Positions 41,968-51,189 of a stretch of 64,000 nt of DNA are shown here, one piece after another. Position numbers and translations under genes: made by a program. The first letter of the stretch is position 1; every line of letters begins with the position of its first letter. The notes beneath the pieces were generated by a model. The model was not told where the DNA came from, made no database searches, and saw only the letters and a program-made list of their open reading frames with translations. This DNA is from Nocardia pseudovaccinii NBRC 100343 (GTDB taxonomy: Bacteria > Actinomycetota > Actinomycetes > Mycobacteriales > Mycobacteriaceae): NCBI RefSeq assembly GCF_001613225.1, contig NZ_BDBY01000096.1:49353-113352 (forward strand), read 5' to 3'.

Positions 41968-42611
41968 GACGATGACACCTCGCTCTGGAATTCAGCTGTC
42001 AGCCCGTTAAGGGTGTCGAAGAATGTGTCGATGAGATCGGGGAGTCCGTCGGTGTCCGAGCCCGCGCCCCAGACCTGTAGTGCGGCGATGAGCAGTCCGG
42101 TCCCGGCCGCGACGGCCGCCTCCGGACGCCGGTCCACTGCGGGATCGACATCGAGTCTGGCGGCGATGATCCGCACGGATTCGCGCTGCCCGTCGAGTCG
42201 GATGCGCTGATAGCCCGCGGCCAGTGTCGGTTCCGCCTCGAAGAGCTGGAACAGCGCCCAGCGCCGCGCCAGGCGCGCCGCCTTCGCACCGGCGTGTTCG
42301 GTGGCCAGCCAGTCGTGCAGGGCATTGCGGTAGGCGACCAGCGGCGACTCGCCCACGGGGCGGCGGCACAGCGCCTCGTTGAACAGGTGCACGTCCTGGT
42401 CGATTTCACCGAGTACGGCATCCTCGATGGAGGAAAAATGACGACTGAAGGTCCGCCGGGTGACCCCGGCGCGCTCCGCGATGTCCTCGACGGCCACCGA
42501 ACCCAACCCGCGCTCGTTGAGCAGGTCGAATGCGGCGCGCGACATTGCCGCGCGACTGCGGAGCGTGCGCAGCCGACGGCCGTCGAGGTCGACCTCGTCG
42601 TCGATACCCAT
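41964..42611 (-). CDS. TetR family transcriptional regulator
   Basis: 215 residues. The N-terminal HTH is AAFDLLNERGLGSVAVEDIAERAGVTRRTFSRHFSS; the rest is a helical ligand domain. It is the first gene of a two-gene unit with the Rv1733c-like gene, and a candidate operator lies about 20 bp upstream, which suggests autoregulation. Ligand unknown. Confidence 0.9.
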   Translation of the reverse strand: MGIDDEVDLDGRRLRTLRSRAAMSRAAFDLLNERGLGSVAVEDIAERAGVTRRTFSRHFSSIEDAVLGEIDQDVHLFNEALCRRPVGESPLVAYRNALHDWLATEHAGAKAARLARRWALFQLFEAEPTLAAGYQRIRLDGQRESVRIIAARLDVDPAVDRRPEAAVAAGTGLLIAALQVWGAGSDTDGLPDLIDTFFDTLNGLTAEFQSEVSSS

Positions 42612-42631
42612 ATCCGCAGTCTACGCCCTAT

Positions 42632-42646
42632 TGTCCCATCGGGACA
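42632..42646. promoter_or_regulatory. 15-bp inverted repeat, candidate TetR operator
   Basis: TGTCCCATCGGGACA, two perfect 6-bp arms with a 3-base centre, 21-35 bp upstream of the TetR start on the minus strand. Position and symmetry are typical of an autoregulatory TetR site. Confidence 0.6.
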
Positions 42647-42666
42647 TTAGTTCGGTGTGATTCGTA

Positions 42667-43509
42667 TCAGGGCTTGCGTGCCAGCGCGGTGACGATGAGC
42701 TGCTCCCAGACGGTGAGCTCGCGCCCGGAACTGCCGACCGACGCCGCGTCACCGGCGCCCACGTCCGGTCGCCACTGCGCCGACGGGACGATATCGGGTT
42801 CGAGGATTTCGAGGTCGCCGAACAGATCGCGGATCTCCTCGGTATCGCGCCAGCGGCCGCGGCCGAAGGTGGCCTGCAGCTTCTGTTCGGCCGCGGTGGT
42901 CTCCGGATTGTGCCCGGATCGGAAGTGCGTGATCAATACGTGACTGCCGGAAGGAATCTGGTCGTTCCAGAATCGCACCACGGCGGCCGGATCCTCGTCG
43001 TCGTTGAAGTGGTGCAGGATCGAACTGAAGATGACGCCGACGGGCTGGTCGAAATCGATCAGCCGCGCGACATCCGGATGATCGCGGATCGATTTGGGAT
43101 CGCGAGCGTCGGCCTGGATCACCGTGGTGTTCTTATCGGTAGCCAGCAGCGCGCGACCGTGCGCGAGCACGATCGGATCATTGTCGACGTAGACCACCCG
43201 GGCGTCGGCGGTGTGCCGTTTCGCGACCTGATGCACATTGTCGGCGGTCGGCAGACCACTGCCGAAGTCGATGAACTGCCGCATCCCCGCACGCGCCATA
43301 TCACGCACCCCGCGGATCAGCGCCTGCCTGCTGGTGAAGGCGATCGCCACCGAACCGGGCAGGTTCAGCTTGAAGTGATCACCGATCTCCTGGTCGACCA
43401 GGTAGTTGTCCTTACCGCCGAGCAGATAGTCATAGACCCTGGCGATACTCGGTTTGCTCTGATCGATTTCCCGGTCGAGCCGAGTTGGGGGCGCAGCGTC
43501 GTCGGTCAT
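42667..43509 (-). CDS. SAM-dependent methyltransferase family PF04672
   Basis: 280 residues from the ATG at 43509. The family marks are SIARVYDYLLGGKDNYLVD, FIDFGSGLPTADNVHQVA and VVYVDNDPIVLAHGRALL, which form the SAM-binding Rossmann core. These proteins are abundant in Nocardia and Streptomyces and usually sit beside XRE-DUF5753 regulators, as here (137 bp downstream of one). The methyl acceptor is unknown. Confidence 0.87.
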   Translation of the reverse strand: MTDDAAPPTRLDREIDQSKPSIARVYDYLLGGKDNYLVDQEIGDHFKLNLPGSVAIAFTSRQALIRGVRDMARAGMRQFIDFGSGLPTADNVHQVAKRHTADARVVYVDNDPIVLAHGRALLATDKNTTVIQADARDPKSIRDHPDVARLIDFDQPVGVIFSSILHHFNDDEDPAAVVRFWNDQIPSGSHVLITHFRSGHNPETTAAEQKLQATFGRGRWRDTEEIRDLFGDLEILEPDIVPSAQWRPDVGAGDAASVGSSGRELTVWEQLIVTALARKP

Positions 43510-43645
43510 TGTCAACACCTTCGTCCACTGGACCTGTGCGGTTCCTATCGTATGAGACCCGGCATCCCACCGTACGCACTTGACGAACCCGGGAGGGCAG
43601 CGCACCACGCCGAGTTCGATTGTCCCGCTTATCGTTTTCGGCGCA

Positions 43646-44587
43646 TCACCGCGAATCGCCGGACGCGGCCGGGTGATCGAGCGTCTCCGGGTGCCGTTCG
43701 CACAGGGCGCGCAGCAATCCGGGGGTGTACTCGGGCGGCGCGGCATGCACCGATAGTTGATTGGCCACCGCGCGATACGCGTCGAGGTCGGCGGTCTTGT
43801 CCAGATACAGCGCACTGGTGAGTTGCTGCAGATAGACGATGTCGGGGAGATCGGCTTCGGTGAAGCGCAACATGGTGAATGCACCGTCGGCCAACGCCGG
43901 ACCGCCGACATGATCGGGCAGCACCTGCACCGTGACGTGCGGCTCCTCGGCTATGCGCAGCAAATGTTCGAGCTGGGCCCGCCATACCGTCGACCCGCCG
44001 ATCGGTCGGCGCAGCGCGGCCTCCTCGACGATCAGCCACAGCTGCGGCGGATGCGGCCGACGCAAGATCTCTTGACGGCGCAACCGCAGCGCGACCCGTC
44101 GTGCGATCCCCTCCGCCGATTCGGCCGGATGCGCCATGGCCAGCAATGCCCGCGCATAGTCCGCGGTCTGCAGCAGTTCCGGTACCGCCCTCGGCTCATA
44201 GCCGCGGATCAGCTTGGCGGCCTGCTCTAGTCCGAGATAGGTGTCGAACCACTTCGGCAACCAATCGCTGTCGCGATGCCACCAGCCCGAGGCATTGGCC
44301 TGGCGCGCGAGCTCCCTGAACTCCTCGCGCTCATCCGGGTCGGTGACCCCGTAGAGCGTGAGCAGATCGAGTAGATCGCGTTCCCGGAAACCGGTGCGTC
44401 CCAATTCGAGTCGGCTGATCTTGGAATGCGAACCGCGGATCGCCTCGCCCGCATCTTCGCGGGAGATGTCACAGGACTCGCGCAACCGTCGCATCCGGCT
44501 GCCGAGCATCATCCGCAGCACGGTCGGTCCACCGTCGGCAGCAGGGTTCTTGCCGGAAAATGAATGTCGCACTTCCGAAGCACGCAT
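43646..44587 (-). CDS. XRE family regulator with DUF5753 domain
   Basis: 313 residues: an XRE HTH (about 30-85: LRRLRESCDISREDAGEAIRG shape, then SKISRLELGRTGF) followed by a DUF5753 domain (about 105-285: YEPRAVPELLQTADYARALL, LWLIVEEAALRRP, VTVQVLPDHVG). Closely related to the product at 53864. Such regulators commonly control adjacent small DUF397 or methyltransferase genes. Its own promoter region carries the GTACATCTGCAAG element. Confidence 0.88.
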   Translation of the reverse strand: MRASEVRHSFSGKNPAADGGPTVLRMMLGSRMRRLRESCDISREDAGEAIRGSHSKISRLELGRTGFRERDLLDLLTLYGVTDPDEREEFRELARQANASGWWHRDSDWLPKWFDTYLGLEQAAKLIRGYEPRAVPELLQTADYARALLAMAHPAESAEGIARRVALRLRRQEILRRPHPPQLWLIVEEAALRRPIGGSTVWRAQLEHLLRIAEEPHVTVQVLPDHVGGPALADGAFTMLRFTEADLPDIVYLQQLTSALYLDKTADLDAYRAVANQLSVHAAPPEYTPGLLRALCERHPETLDHPAASGDSR

Positions 44588-44654
44588 TCGATGAGTCTGC
44601 CATGAAATAGCCGCGACTCTCTAGAACCAAAATGCCCTATTTCCACAAGTATTC

Positions 44655-44667
44655 GTACATCTGCAAG
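44655..44667 (-). promoter_or_regulatory. copy of the shared CTTGCAGATGTAC element
   Basis: GTACATCTGCAAG on the plus strand (CTTGCAGATGTAC read toward the XRE gene), in the 102-bp gap upstream of the XRE-DUF5753 gene at 44587. It matches the core of the 45-bp promoter block at 51041, 56296 and 56723. Confidence 0.5.
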
Positions 44668-44689
44668 GACACTCCCCAATATCTTCGGT

Positions 44690-45751
44690 TCAGCGCAGCA
44701 GCACCTCCGCACTGGCCCGGCCGAACAGCTTGCGACCGTCGCAGATCGCGGTGAGCGCGATGGTCGCCGCACGGCGATCCGGATCCAATGACTTGACCCG
44801 CCCGCGGAATTCGATCTCGCCCTGCCGGGTCGCCGAGACCGGGGCGAATCCGGCGAAGCGCACACCGTATTCGGTGATCGCGGCCGGATCGCCGAGCCAG
44901 TCGGTGAGATAGCTCGCGCCGAGGCCCATGGTCAGCAGGCCGTGCGAGACCACACCGGGCAGTCCCGCGGCGACCGCGACATGCTCGCTGAAATGGATCG
45001 GATTCGAATCACCCGATACCCCAGCGTAATTCACCAGATCACCGCGCGAGAGCGGTACGACGCGGGCGGGCAGTTCGGCACCGACCCGAACCTCGTCGAA
45101 CTCGATGCCGCACGGCACCCGCACCGGTGGCTCGTCCACACTCCCCTCCGGCAACATTTCGTCGAAGCATTCGACGACACCGCCGTCCAACGCGTGCTCC
45201 GGTCGCCGGGTCGCGCCCTGCCGTTGGCTCAGCGACTCGCCGCTCATGATGACGCCGTCGACCGCAGTGAGCAGTTCGGTGGCGACGTCGGCGCCGGTGT
45301 GGGCCACCACTGTGGTGTGCGCGGTCTGCAGCAATTCCTTGTACTGGTTGGTGAGCAGACTCCGGATGACCATGAAGTCCATGTCGCCGAACTGCCGGAA
45401 CGATTCGACACAGGTATCGCAGCGCAGTTGATCACCGGCGACGAGCGGCCGGTGCGCCCGGATGCTCTGCTCGGTGTGCAGCACCTGGCTGATGTCGTAG
45501 CCGGTCAGCACCGAATCGAACATCTTGCGCTGGAGCAGCAGCCAGATGACCGAGGAGAAGGTGGGTGGTGCGACGAGCCCGTCGTAGCCGAGTTCCCACG
45601 CCGCCTCCTCGTAATAGTGTGCGGGATGGACGCCGCGAACCGCCCGGGCGAATTCGCGGATCTTCTCCCGCCCGACCTCGTAATGGTCGGACATCCGATA
45701 GTGGCGCCCCACCATCGCGCTAGCTTGTTCAGATCCACTCAAAACCGTCAC
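44690..45751 (-). CDS. fused (3R)-hydroxyacyl-ACP dehydratase HadA/HadB type
   Basis: 353 residues, an N-terminal FAS1-like hot dog (YEVGREKIREFARAV, YDGLVAPPTFSSVIW) fused to a C-terminal MaoC hot dog. The hydratase motif is intact: AGVSGDSNPIHFS with Asp248 and His253, then SHGLLTMG. Family members dehydrate 3-hydroxyacyl-ACP in mycolic acid or fatty-acid elongation. It ends at EVLLR, about where the 30556 paralogue should also end. Confidence 0.88.
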   Translation of the reverse strand: MTVLSGSEQASAMVGRHYRMSDHYEVGREKIREFARAVRGVHPAHYYEEAAWELGYDGLVAPPTFSSVIWLLLQRKMFDSVLTGYDISQVLHTEQSIRAHRPLVAGDQLRCDTCVESFRQFGDMDFMVIRSLLTNQYKELLQTAHTTVVAHTGADVATELLTAVDGVIMSGESLSQRQGATRRPEHALDGGVVECFDEMLPEGSVDEPPVRVPCGIEFDEVRVGAELPARVVPLSRGDLVNYAGVSGDSNPIHFSEHVAVAAGLPGVVSHGLLTMGLGASYLTDWLGDPAAITEYGVRFAGFAPVSATRQGEIEFRGRVKSLDPDRRAATIALTAICDGRKLFGRASAEVLLR

Positions 45752-45812
45752 GTGTCATAAATCGCACCCCGGGTACCAGTTGCAACACTAATAGCTGACC
45801 GCCATAATTCTC

Positions 45813-47216
45813 TCAACATTCATCGGGCGCTGGCATCCCCTGCAGGCGCTGATCCAGCCAGATCATTGCGTCCGGATAGCCGAGCCCGCCTGCGATGATG
45901 TGTTCACCGAGGACACTGCGATACACCGCCGAGACACCGAGGCCGCACTGCTCCTGGTAGAGGTTGCGCGCACCCTCGGCCGGAATCCAGAATTCCTGCT
46001 CACCGTTGTAGATGTAGAGCGGTGTCGCGGACTTCATGCCCGTCATGCGCGTCACGTCATAGATCTCGGTGGCGACCTCGGAGTGCAGCGGATCCGGAAT
46101 CTTGGCGGCGATATCGATCGGCAGCATCAACAACCCGACCGCGCCGAATACGCTGCCGCACAGGTCTTTCAGCGGTGACGTTGCCGCCCACTGCGCCAGG
46201 TTGTTCATGCTGGCCAGGATCTCCGGACGCTCCCGGCCGACGCCGAAGGTCGCGGCCAGGAAGACCCCCGAGGCGAGGTTGCCGTTCATGCTGCGCCCGA
46301 GGATTTCGTAGTCGGCGGGTACACCGCCGAGCGCGGCACCGACGATCGATCCGGCCAATTCCGGGGCGTAGCTGTCGATCAGCTTCACCGCACCCTTGGT
46401 GGCGATGGCACCGCCGGAGTATCCGGTCATACCGAATCGGCTATCGCCGAATTCGCCGGGGCGCAATCCACGCACCGCTCGGATGGCATCGAGCACAGCA
46501 TGTCCGGCGACGTACGGCTCCGCATAGGCCATCCACGGTCCCTCGTGATCCGGAATCAGCACCGCGTATCCGCGCAGTGCGGCCAATTGGGTTGTCGGCG
46601 GCAGGAAGTCGGTGATACTGGTATTGCGTGACCACCCGTGCGAGAAGGTGTAGCCGGGGGTGCAGTCCCGGCCCAGCGCATCGATCGGGAGGTTGTTCAC
46701 CACGACCGGTCGGCTGCCCGGACCGGGCCATGCGGTGGCCGGAATGATCAATGTCGCGGTGGCATACGAGGCCGCGTCACGCGAATCGGTGGTGCGGTAT
46801 TTCAGCAGCAGCGCCTGCCGAATCGGCACCAACACCAGCGGCGCGGCCGTCGCGCTGACATCGCGCACCTCCACCAGCTCGCCGGGCGCGTAATCGCTGA
46901 GATTCACCGGCCACGCATCGAAGGCCGGATCACCGATGGCGCTCGGCGCCGTAGCCTGGCGCAGGGCGGCCAGCGCCGGGGACAGGGTGGTTGCCTCCTG
47001 CATGGGACCGGAGAAATGTGGCCCGACAGCGATCGGTGGCGGCGGGATGACGCTATCGATCCACTGCTGCAGATCCGGCAGTATCGAACTGGCATCGGCC
47101 GGAATCGGCAACGCGGGCAGGCCGGGAACAGCGGGCGGCGGTTCGGCCGACGCCTCCCCCATCGCGACCGGACACACAAGCAACAGCACGAAAACGATGA
47201 CACGCAGGCACTTCAT
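45813..47216 (-). CDS. secretory lipase (PF03583-like)
   Basis: 467 residues from the ATG at 47216; a GTG two codons upstream is also possible. Signal peptide about 1-26 (VAMGEASAEP). The LIP-family hydrolase core shows VVVNNLPIDALGRDC, GYAVLIPDHEG, nucleophile elbow GMTGYSGGAIAT, and a C-terminal GEHIIAGGLGYPDA with the His. Members are secreted lipases acting on triacylglycerols. Its neighbour at 47446 is a paralogue in the same direction. Confidence 0.86.
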   Translation of the reverse strand: MKCLRVIVFVLLLVCPVAMGEASAEPPPAVPGLPALPIPADASSILPDLQQWIDSVIPPPPIAVGPHFSGPMQEATTLSPALAALRQATAPSAIGDPAFDAWPVNLSDYAPGELVEVRDVSATAAPLVLVPIRQALLLKYRTTDSRDAASYATATLIIPATAWPGPGSRPVVVNNLPIDALGRDCTPGYTFSHGWSRNTSITDFLPPTTQLAALRGYAVLIPDHEGPWMAYAEPYVAGHAVLDAIRAVRGLRPGEFGDSRFGMTGYSGGAIATKGAVKLIDSYAPELAGSIVGAALGGVPADYEILGRSMNGNLASGVFLAATFGVGRERPEILASMNNLAQWAATSPLKDLCGSVFGAVGLLMLPIDIAAKIPDPLHSEVATEIYDVTRMTGMKSATPLYIYNGEQEFWIPAEGARNLYQEQCGLGVSAVYRSVLGEHIIAGGLGYPDAMIWLDQRLQGMPAPDEC

Positions 47217-47394
47217 TGGCACACGCCCCAGGGTGCGACGTCGGGTTTCCCTGGCGCCCGGGTTTTTTGGTGCCTTCGACCCCCGAAATGCCCCTGAGTG
47301 CCGAGGCCAGAAAGTCAGGCTAACCGAGGGAACTCGCGCGGATACCCCGCCGTGCCCGAGTTGTGTGTGTCACGTCGCCGAATCGCAACAATCC

Positions 47395-47432
47395 GAGCCG
47401 AATCCGCTTGTCCGGCAATGCGGATCCGGCTC
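47395..47432 (-). terminator. hairpin after the second secretory lipase gene
   Basis: Arms GAGCCGAATCCGC and GCGGATCCGGCTC pair over 13 positions with one mismatch around a 12-base loop, 13 bases past the stop of the lipase gene at 47446. Likely ends that transcript and separates the two lipase genes. Confidence 0.75.
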
Positions 47433-47445
47433 TGTCACCGAATTC

Positions 47446-48699
47446 TCAACAGTTGCTCGGCGCTACCTCCCCTCGGAATCGCGCGTCCAACCAGTTCAGC
47501 GCCGCCGGAATGCCCAGGACCGCCGCGGTGAGATGGTCGGGTACCGGGATCTGCTCGGACTGCACCCGCGCCCCGGCCGCGCACCAGCGCTTATCGGTAT
47601 TCACCACCGCATCGACGGGAATGAGTCCGTCGATCGGCGAATGCCATTCGAAGATCGGCGTTTTCGGCACGCCGTCGTAGAGTTCGAGGCTGTTCTCCTC
47701 GACCACCGCGCGTGCGGTGGCATCGTTGATCATCGAGGTCGACTTCGCGAAGTCCAGTGCCCCGCGCCCCGCGCCCGCGGCCAGGATGTCATTGGTGCAG
47801 CTATTGGCGATCGCGGTCCGTGCGGCGAGGCCGCGCTCGTTGAGTTGGTCACTGAGCGGGAAGCGGTCGGGATACTCCCGCTCCAGGCCGAGTCCGGCCG
47901 CCAGGGCGAGCCCGAAGACCGGATGCGAGTTGAGGCCGAGGGTCTCCAGCATGGTCACCAGATTCATCGGCACACCGCCCATCGCGGCCCCGGCGATCTC
48001 CACGTCCGGCGCGTACTTCGGCGCCAGCGCGGCCGCCCATGCGGTAGCCATGCCGCCGCCGGAGTATCCGATCATCGAGACCGGGCTCTTGCGCACCTGC
48101 AATTCGGCGACCTGCTTCACCGCCCGGATGCCGTCAAGGGTGATCATGCCGCCCAATTTGGCCGCGCCGTATGCGAAATTCGGACCGAGGTGGTCCGGCA
48201 GCGCGACACTCCAGCCGCGCGAGAGCAGCACATTCCAGCCCGGCGCCTCTCGGACGATGAGGTTCGGATCGCCGGTGTAGAGCACCCGCGATACCGAGCA
48301 CTCGGCGCCGAGGCCATTGATGATGTGCTGATAGGAGAGCAAGGGGCCGTCGGGAGCGTGTGCCTTCGGAGTGAGCACCGTGGTGGTCGCCGCGATCGGC
48401 TGACCTTCGGAGCTGGTGGAACGGAAGCGCACGACGGTGACGGTGGTATCCGGGAAGATCGCCAGCGGGGGCATCACCCGCGTCGCGATCACATCACCGG
48501 GTTTCTTATCCGCCAAATCGGGCGGGGTCGCGTAAAAGGGGTCGGGATCAGGGGCGGGATACAGAGGTGTGGCGTGGGCGGCGCCTGCCGCCGCCGTCAG
48601 CACCATCAGCAGACCGATCGTCATGGCCAGCGACTGTTTGCCGGTCGCTCGAATCACGGCGCCGACTGCGCGAATCGGTCTACGCAGGGCCTGTCTCAT
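47446..48699 (-). CDS. secretory lipase (PF03583-like), paralogue
   Basis: 417 residues from the ATG at 48699 with GGAGG upstream; the longer open frame to 49071 overlaps a plus-strand gene and is not used. Signal segment about 22-43 (GAAHATPLYP). Core motifs: LLSYQHIINGLGAEC, WSVALPDHLGPNFAYG, nucleophile elbow SMIGYSGGGMAT, FEWHSPIDGLIPV and PDHLTAAVLG. Probably an exported triacylglycerol lipase. Confidence 0.87.
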   Translation of the reverse strand: MRQALRRPIRAVGAVIRATGKQSLAMTIGLLMVLTAAAGAAHATPLYPAPDPDPFYATPPDLADKKPGDVIATRVMPPLAIFPDTTVTVVRFRSTSSEGQPIAATTTVLTPKAHAPDGPLLSYQHIINGLGAECSVSRVLYTGDPNLIVREAPGWNVLLSRGWSVALPDHLGPNFAYGAAKLGGMITLDGIRAVKQVAELQVRKSPVSMIGYSGGGMATAWAAALAPKYAPDVEIAGAAMGGVPMNLVTMLETLGLNSHPVFGLALAAGLGLEREYPDRFPLSDQLNERGLAARTAIANSCTNDILAAGAGRGALDFAKSTSMINDATARAVVEENSLELYDGVPKTPIFEWHSPIDGLIPVDAVVNTDKRWCAAGARVQSEQIPVPDHLTAAVLGIPAALNWLDARFRGEVAPSNC

Positions 48700-48979
48700 C
48701 GACGTATTGCCTCCGGGAGAGAGTTTGGTCCAACGTTGGGAACATAGTCGACGCTGATTGTCGCGAAGGCAAAGGGCAAGCGAAATGTTTTGAGAAATCA
48801 CAACTCTCGGGCGCTCGAACCGTGGTCGGCGGTCCGGCGCCTTCGTGACTGTCTCCGATCGCGAGGTGTCGTGTCTGTGACATGTCCAGCTCATCGGCCG
48901 GACCATGTTCCGCGCCATGGTGGGCGACTTACCGTCACAACTGTCGACGCGGCAAGTCGGGTCGGAAGGAGACGGTGGC

Positions 48980-49246
48980 ATGGACGGCACTGTGAAATCT
49001 GGAACGGATTCCCCCGAGCGAGACTCGGTGTATCCGATGGATATCCAGGATCCACCGACGCGCCGGGTCACCGTCTACTTCGACGGTCCGACCGCCGAGG
49101 ACGCACTCGTGCTCGAGTACGCCGCTACCCGGACCGAGGCCTGCGAATTCACTTCGGCCGCGCTCAACGCTGGGCTCACCGTGACAGTGGACAGCAAGGT
49201 GCGACCGGGACTGCGCCGACTGCCGTGCCGCTCGCTGTGGCACTGA
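48980..49246 (+). CDS. small hypothetical protein
   Basis: 88 residues from the ATG at 48980, which has GGAAGGAG upstream. RRVTVYFDGPTAEDALVLEYAATRTEACEF reads like a real soluble alpha/beta piece, but no family is recognised. No signal peptide. It is divergent from the secretory lipase gene across a 280-bp gap in which nothing else was found. Confidence 0.6.
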   Translation: MDGTVKSGTDSPERDSVYPMDIQDPPTRRVTVYFDGPTAEDALVLEYAATRTEACEFTSAALNAGLTVTVDSKVRPGLRRLPCRSLWH

Positions 49247-49376
49247 CCGTGGCCGCGGCTTCACTGCCGTAAACCGTCACTGCCGTAAACACTGGGCGGC
49301 CACATCTCGGTATGGCTGTTGCACCGCCGCACGATGACTACCCTCGGATGGTGGACATCATGCGGGAGGATCGACG

Positions 49377-49877
49377 TTGACCCAGCGGAATACCGAATGG
49401 GCACGATGGGGTGCGGTGCTGCTGTGCTGCGGTGCGCTGGTCCCGGCGGTCGCGGCGTGCGGCTCCGAGGAGACACCGTCGGCCGTAGCCACGACCACGA
49501 CGACCCCCACCGCCGCGGCCGCATCCACCACTGCCCTTGCCGCGCTGCCCAGCGTCGATCCCTACGCCGGTATGCCGCTCATCGACCACACCAGCTGGAC
49601 CGAGGGCGTCGACGGTGCTCGCCTGAGGGTCTACCCCACCGAGGCCGGGCGGCGCGAAGCCTTCCCCGATACCGAGGAACGGGCGTGGCGGGAGGTGCTC
49701 ACGTACTCCCCCGACGCCGATACGCCCGGTATGCGCGACCAGTTCGTCTGTCACTGGGTCTGGGCTCGCATGGTGCAGCCCAACAAGGAGAGCTGGAATC
49801 TGGAACCCTGGCGTCCGGCCGTGGGCTATCAGGCCACCGTCCAGGCGTCGTGTAATCCCGGAGGACCCGAACGCTGA
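49377..49877 (+). CDS. DUF2599-type lipoprotein
   Basis: 166 residues with a TTG start at 49377 and GGGAGGA upstream. The signal sequence ends in VAACGS (lipobox-like), followed by a Thr/Ala-rich linker. The C-terminal 95 residues (W-x-EGVDGARLRVYPTEAGR, DQFVCHWVWAR, SWNLEPWRP) fit the actinobacterial DUF2599 family. Function unknown; located on the outer face of the membrane. Confidence 0.78.
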   Translation: MTQRNTEWARWGAVLLCCGALVPAVAACGSEETPSAVATTTTTPTAAAASTTALAALPSVDPYAGMPLIDHTSWTEGVDGARLRVYPTEAGRREAFPDTEERAWREVLTYSPDADTPGMRDQFVCHWVWARMVQPNKESWNLEPWRPAVGYQATVQASCNPGGPER

Positions 49878-49927
49878 CCATTTCGGGCGATCTGGAAGCA
49901 ATCGCTACGGCCTGAAAGGACCCCCAT

Positions 49928-50623
49928 ATGCGAGTCGTCATCGCAGGCGGACACGGAAAGATCGCACTACTGCTCGGCGAAATACTCAGCGAGCGCGGCG
50001 ACGAGGTCGAGAGCCTGATCCGCAATGCCGACCATGCGGACGAGGTCGCGGCCACCGGCGCACGACCGGTCGTCTTCGATCTCGAGCACAGTACGGTGGC
50101 CGAGCTCGCCGCCGTCGTGAAGGGCTCCGATGCGGTGATTTTCGCCGCGGGCGCCGGGGCGGGCAGCGGGTCGGCCCGCAAGTACACAGTGGACATGGGC
50201 GGTTCGGTGCTGTTGGCCGATGCCGCCGAGGCGGCCGGTGTCCGGCGGTTCGTGCAGATCTCCACGATGGGTGCGGGTAAGCCGCCCGCCCCGGGCACCG
50301 ATGAGGTCTGGGCCGCCTATATCGACGCCAAGACCCAGGCCGAGGACGATCTGCGCGCCCGCGATCTCGATTGGACGATCCTGCGCCCCGGTCGGCTGCT
50401 CGATACCGCCGCGACCGACCGAGTCTTGCTGAGCACGCCGCCACTGCCCTTCGGCAGCATCGCGCGGGCCGACGTCGCCGCCGTCCTCGCCGAAATTCTG
50501 CACGCGTCACAGACCACGCACAGCACTTTGGAGCTCGTCGCAGGCGACATTTCGGTAACACGCGCGGTCTCGGATATCGGTAGCCAGTCGGTCGCCGAAG
50601 GCGGTGCCGCACTTACCGATTGA
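49928..50623 (+). CDS. NAD(P)-binding Rossmann protein (atypical SDR, YwnB/HSCARG-like)
   Basis: 231 residues. The glycine-rich loop VVIAGGHGKIA starts at residue 3, the central strand is AVIFAAGAGAGSG, and RFVQISTMG plus WTILRPGRL match the atypical SDR group that binds NAD(P) without the Tyr-Lys catalytic pair. AAGGA lies just upstream of the ATG. Possibly cotranscribed with the ABM gene 32 bp downstream. Confidence 0.85.
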   Translation: MRVVIAGGHGKIALLLGEILSERGDEVESLIRNADHADEVAATGARPVVFDLEHSTVAELAAVVKGSDAVIFAAGAGAGSGSARKYTVDMGGSVLLADAAEAAGVRRFVQISTMGAGKPPAPGTDEVWAAYIDAKTQAEDDLRARDLDWTILRPGRLLDTAATDRVLLSTPPLPFGSIARADVAAVLAEILHASQTTHSTLELVAGDISVTRAVSDIGSQSVAEGGAALTD

Positions 50624-50655
50624 TATTTTTCGCCGCTAGATTGGAGAACATAACC

Positions 50656-50958
50656 GTGTTCAGCCGTATCACTTCCCTGAAGCTGCGACCCGGATCCCGT
50701 GGCGAATTCCTCGATGTGGTCAGTCGTAGTGCCGCCGCATCGGTGCGCGAGGAACCCGGTTGCCTGCGATTCGATGTGTGCGCCGACCGGGTTGATCCGC
50801 ATCGGTTTTTCCTCTACCAGGTCTATATCGATGAGGAGGCCGCCGAAGCGCATCGTTTCACCGAGCATTTCCTGGCCTGGCGCTGCGCCGCCGACCGATA
50901 TGTGGAGCCGGGCACTCAGGTTCACTACAGCACCGATGTCGTGATCAATGCGAAATGA
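50656..50958 (+). CDS. antibiotic biosynthesis monooxygenase (ABM) domain protein
   Basis: 100 residues from a GTG at 50656 (GGAG nine bases upstream). The dimeric ferredoxin-like ABM fold is indicated by LKLRPGSRGEFLDVV, EEPGCLRFDVCADR, FFLYQVYIDEEAAEAH and FTEHFLAW. Such proteins range from quinol monooxygenases to autoinducer-processing enzymes (LsrG). Substrate unknown. Confidence 0.83.
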   Translation: MFSRITSLKLRPGSRGEFLDVVSRSAAASVREEPGCLRFDVCADRVDPHRFFLYQVYIDEEAAEAHRFTEHFLAWRCAADRYVEPGTQVHYSTDVVINAK

Positions 50959-51040
50959 TCGCGCCGAATTAGCCCCCGCATCCGCGCCGGTTCGCGGATG
51001 ATTAGCAGGTGCGAAAACCCAACTGCGAAGGCACAATCGA

Positions 51041-51085
51041 TCGTGCAGATGTGCTTGCAAATGAAAGGCACACCGACCTAAACTC
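51041..51085 (+). promoter_or_regulatory. shared 45-bp promoter block, copy A
   Basis: Aligns without gaps to the blocks at 56296 and 56723. It contains GTGCAGATGTGCTTGCA, a TTGCAA -35-like hexamer (51055) and TAAACT as -10 (51079) with an 18-bp spacer. The small gene starting at 51190 follows about 105 bp downstream. Confidence 0.7.
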
Positions 51086-51189
51086 AGTCCCGCAAGGCAT
51101 TACAGGGGACAACCAGGGGAGGCCGCGTGGGTGAACCAAGGGCCGATGTCGCCAGGGGTTTGCTGCCGCCAGACGTCAGGGGCGTTCGA

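Noticed and set aside
46936..48747. A 603-codon plus-strand frame
   Set aside because: It spans the antisense strand of two secretory lipase genes and the terminator between them.
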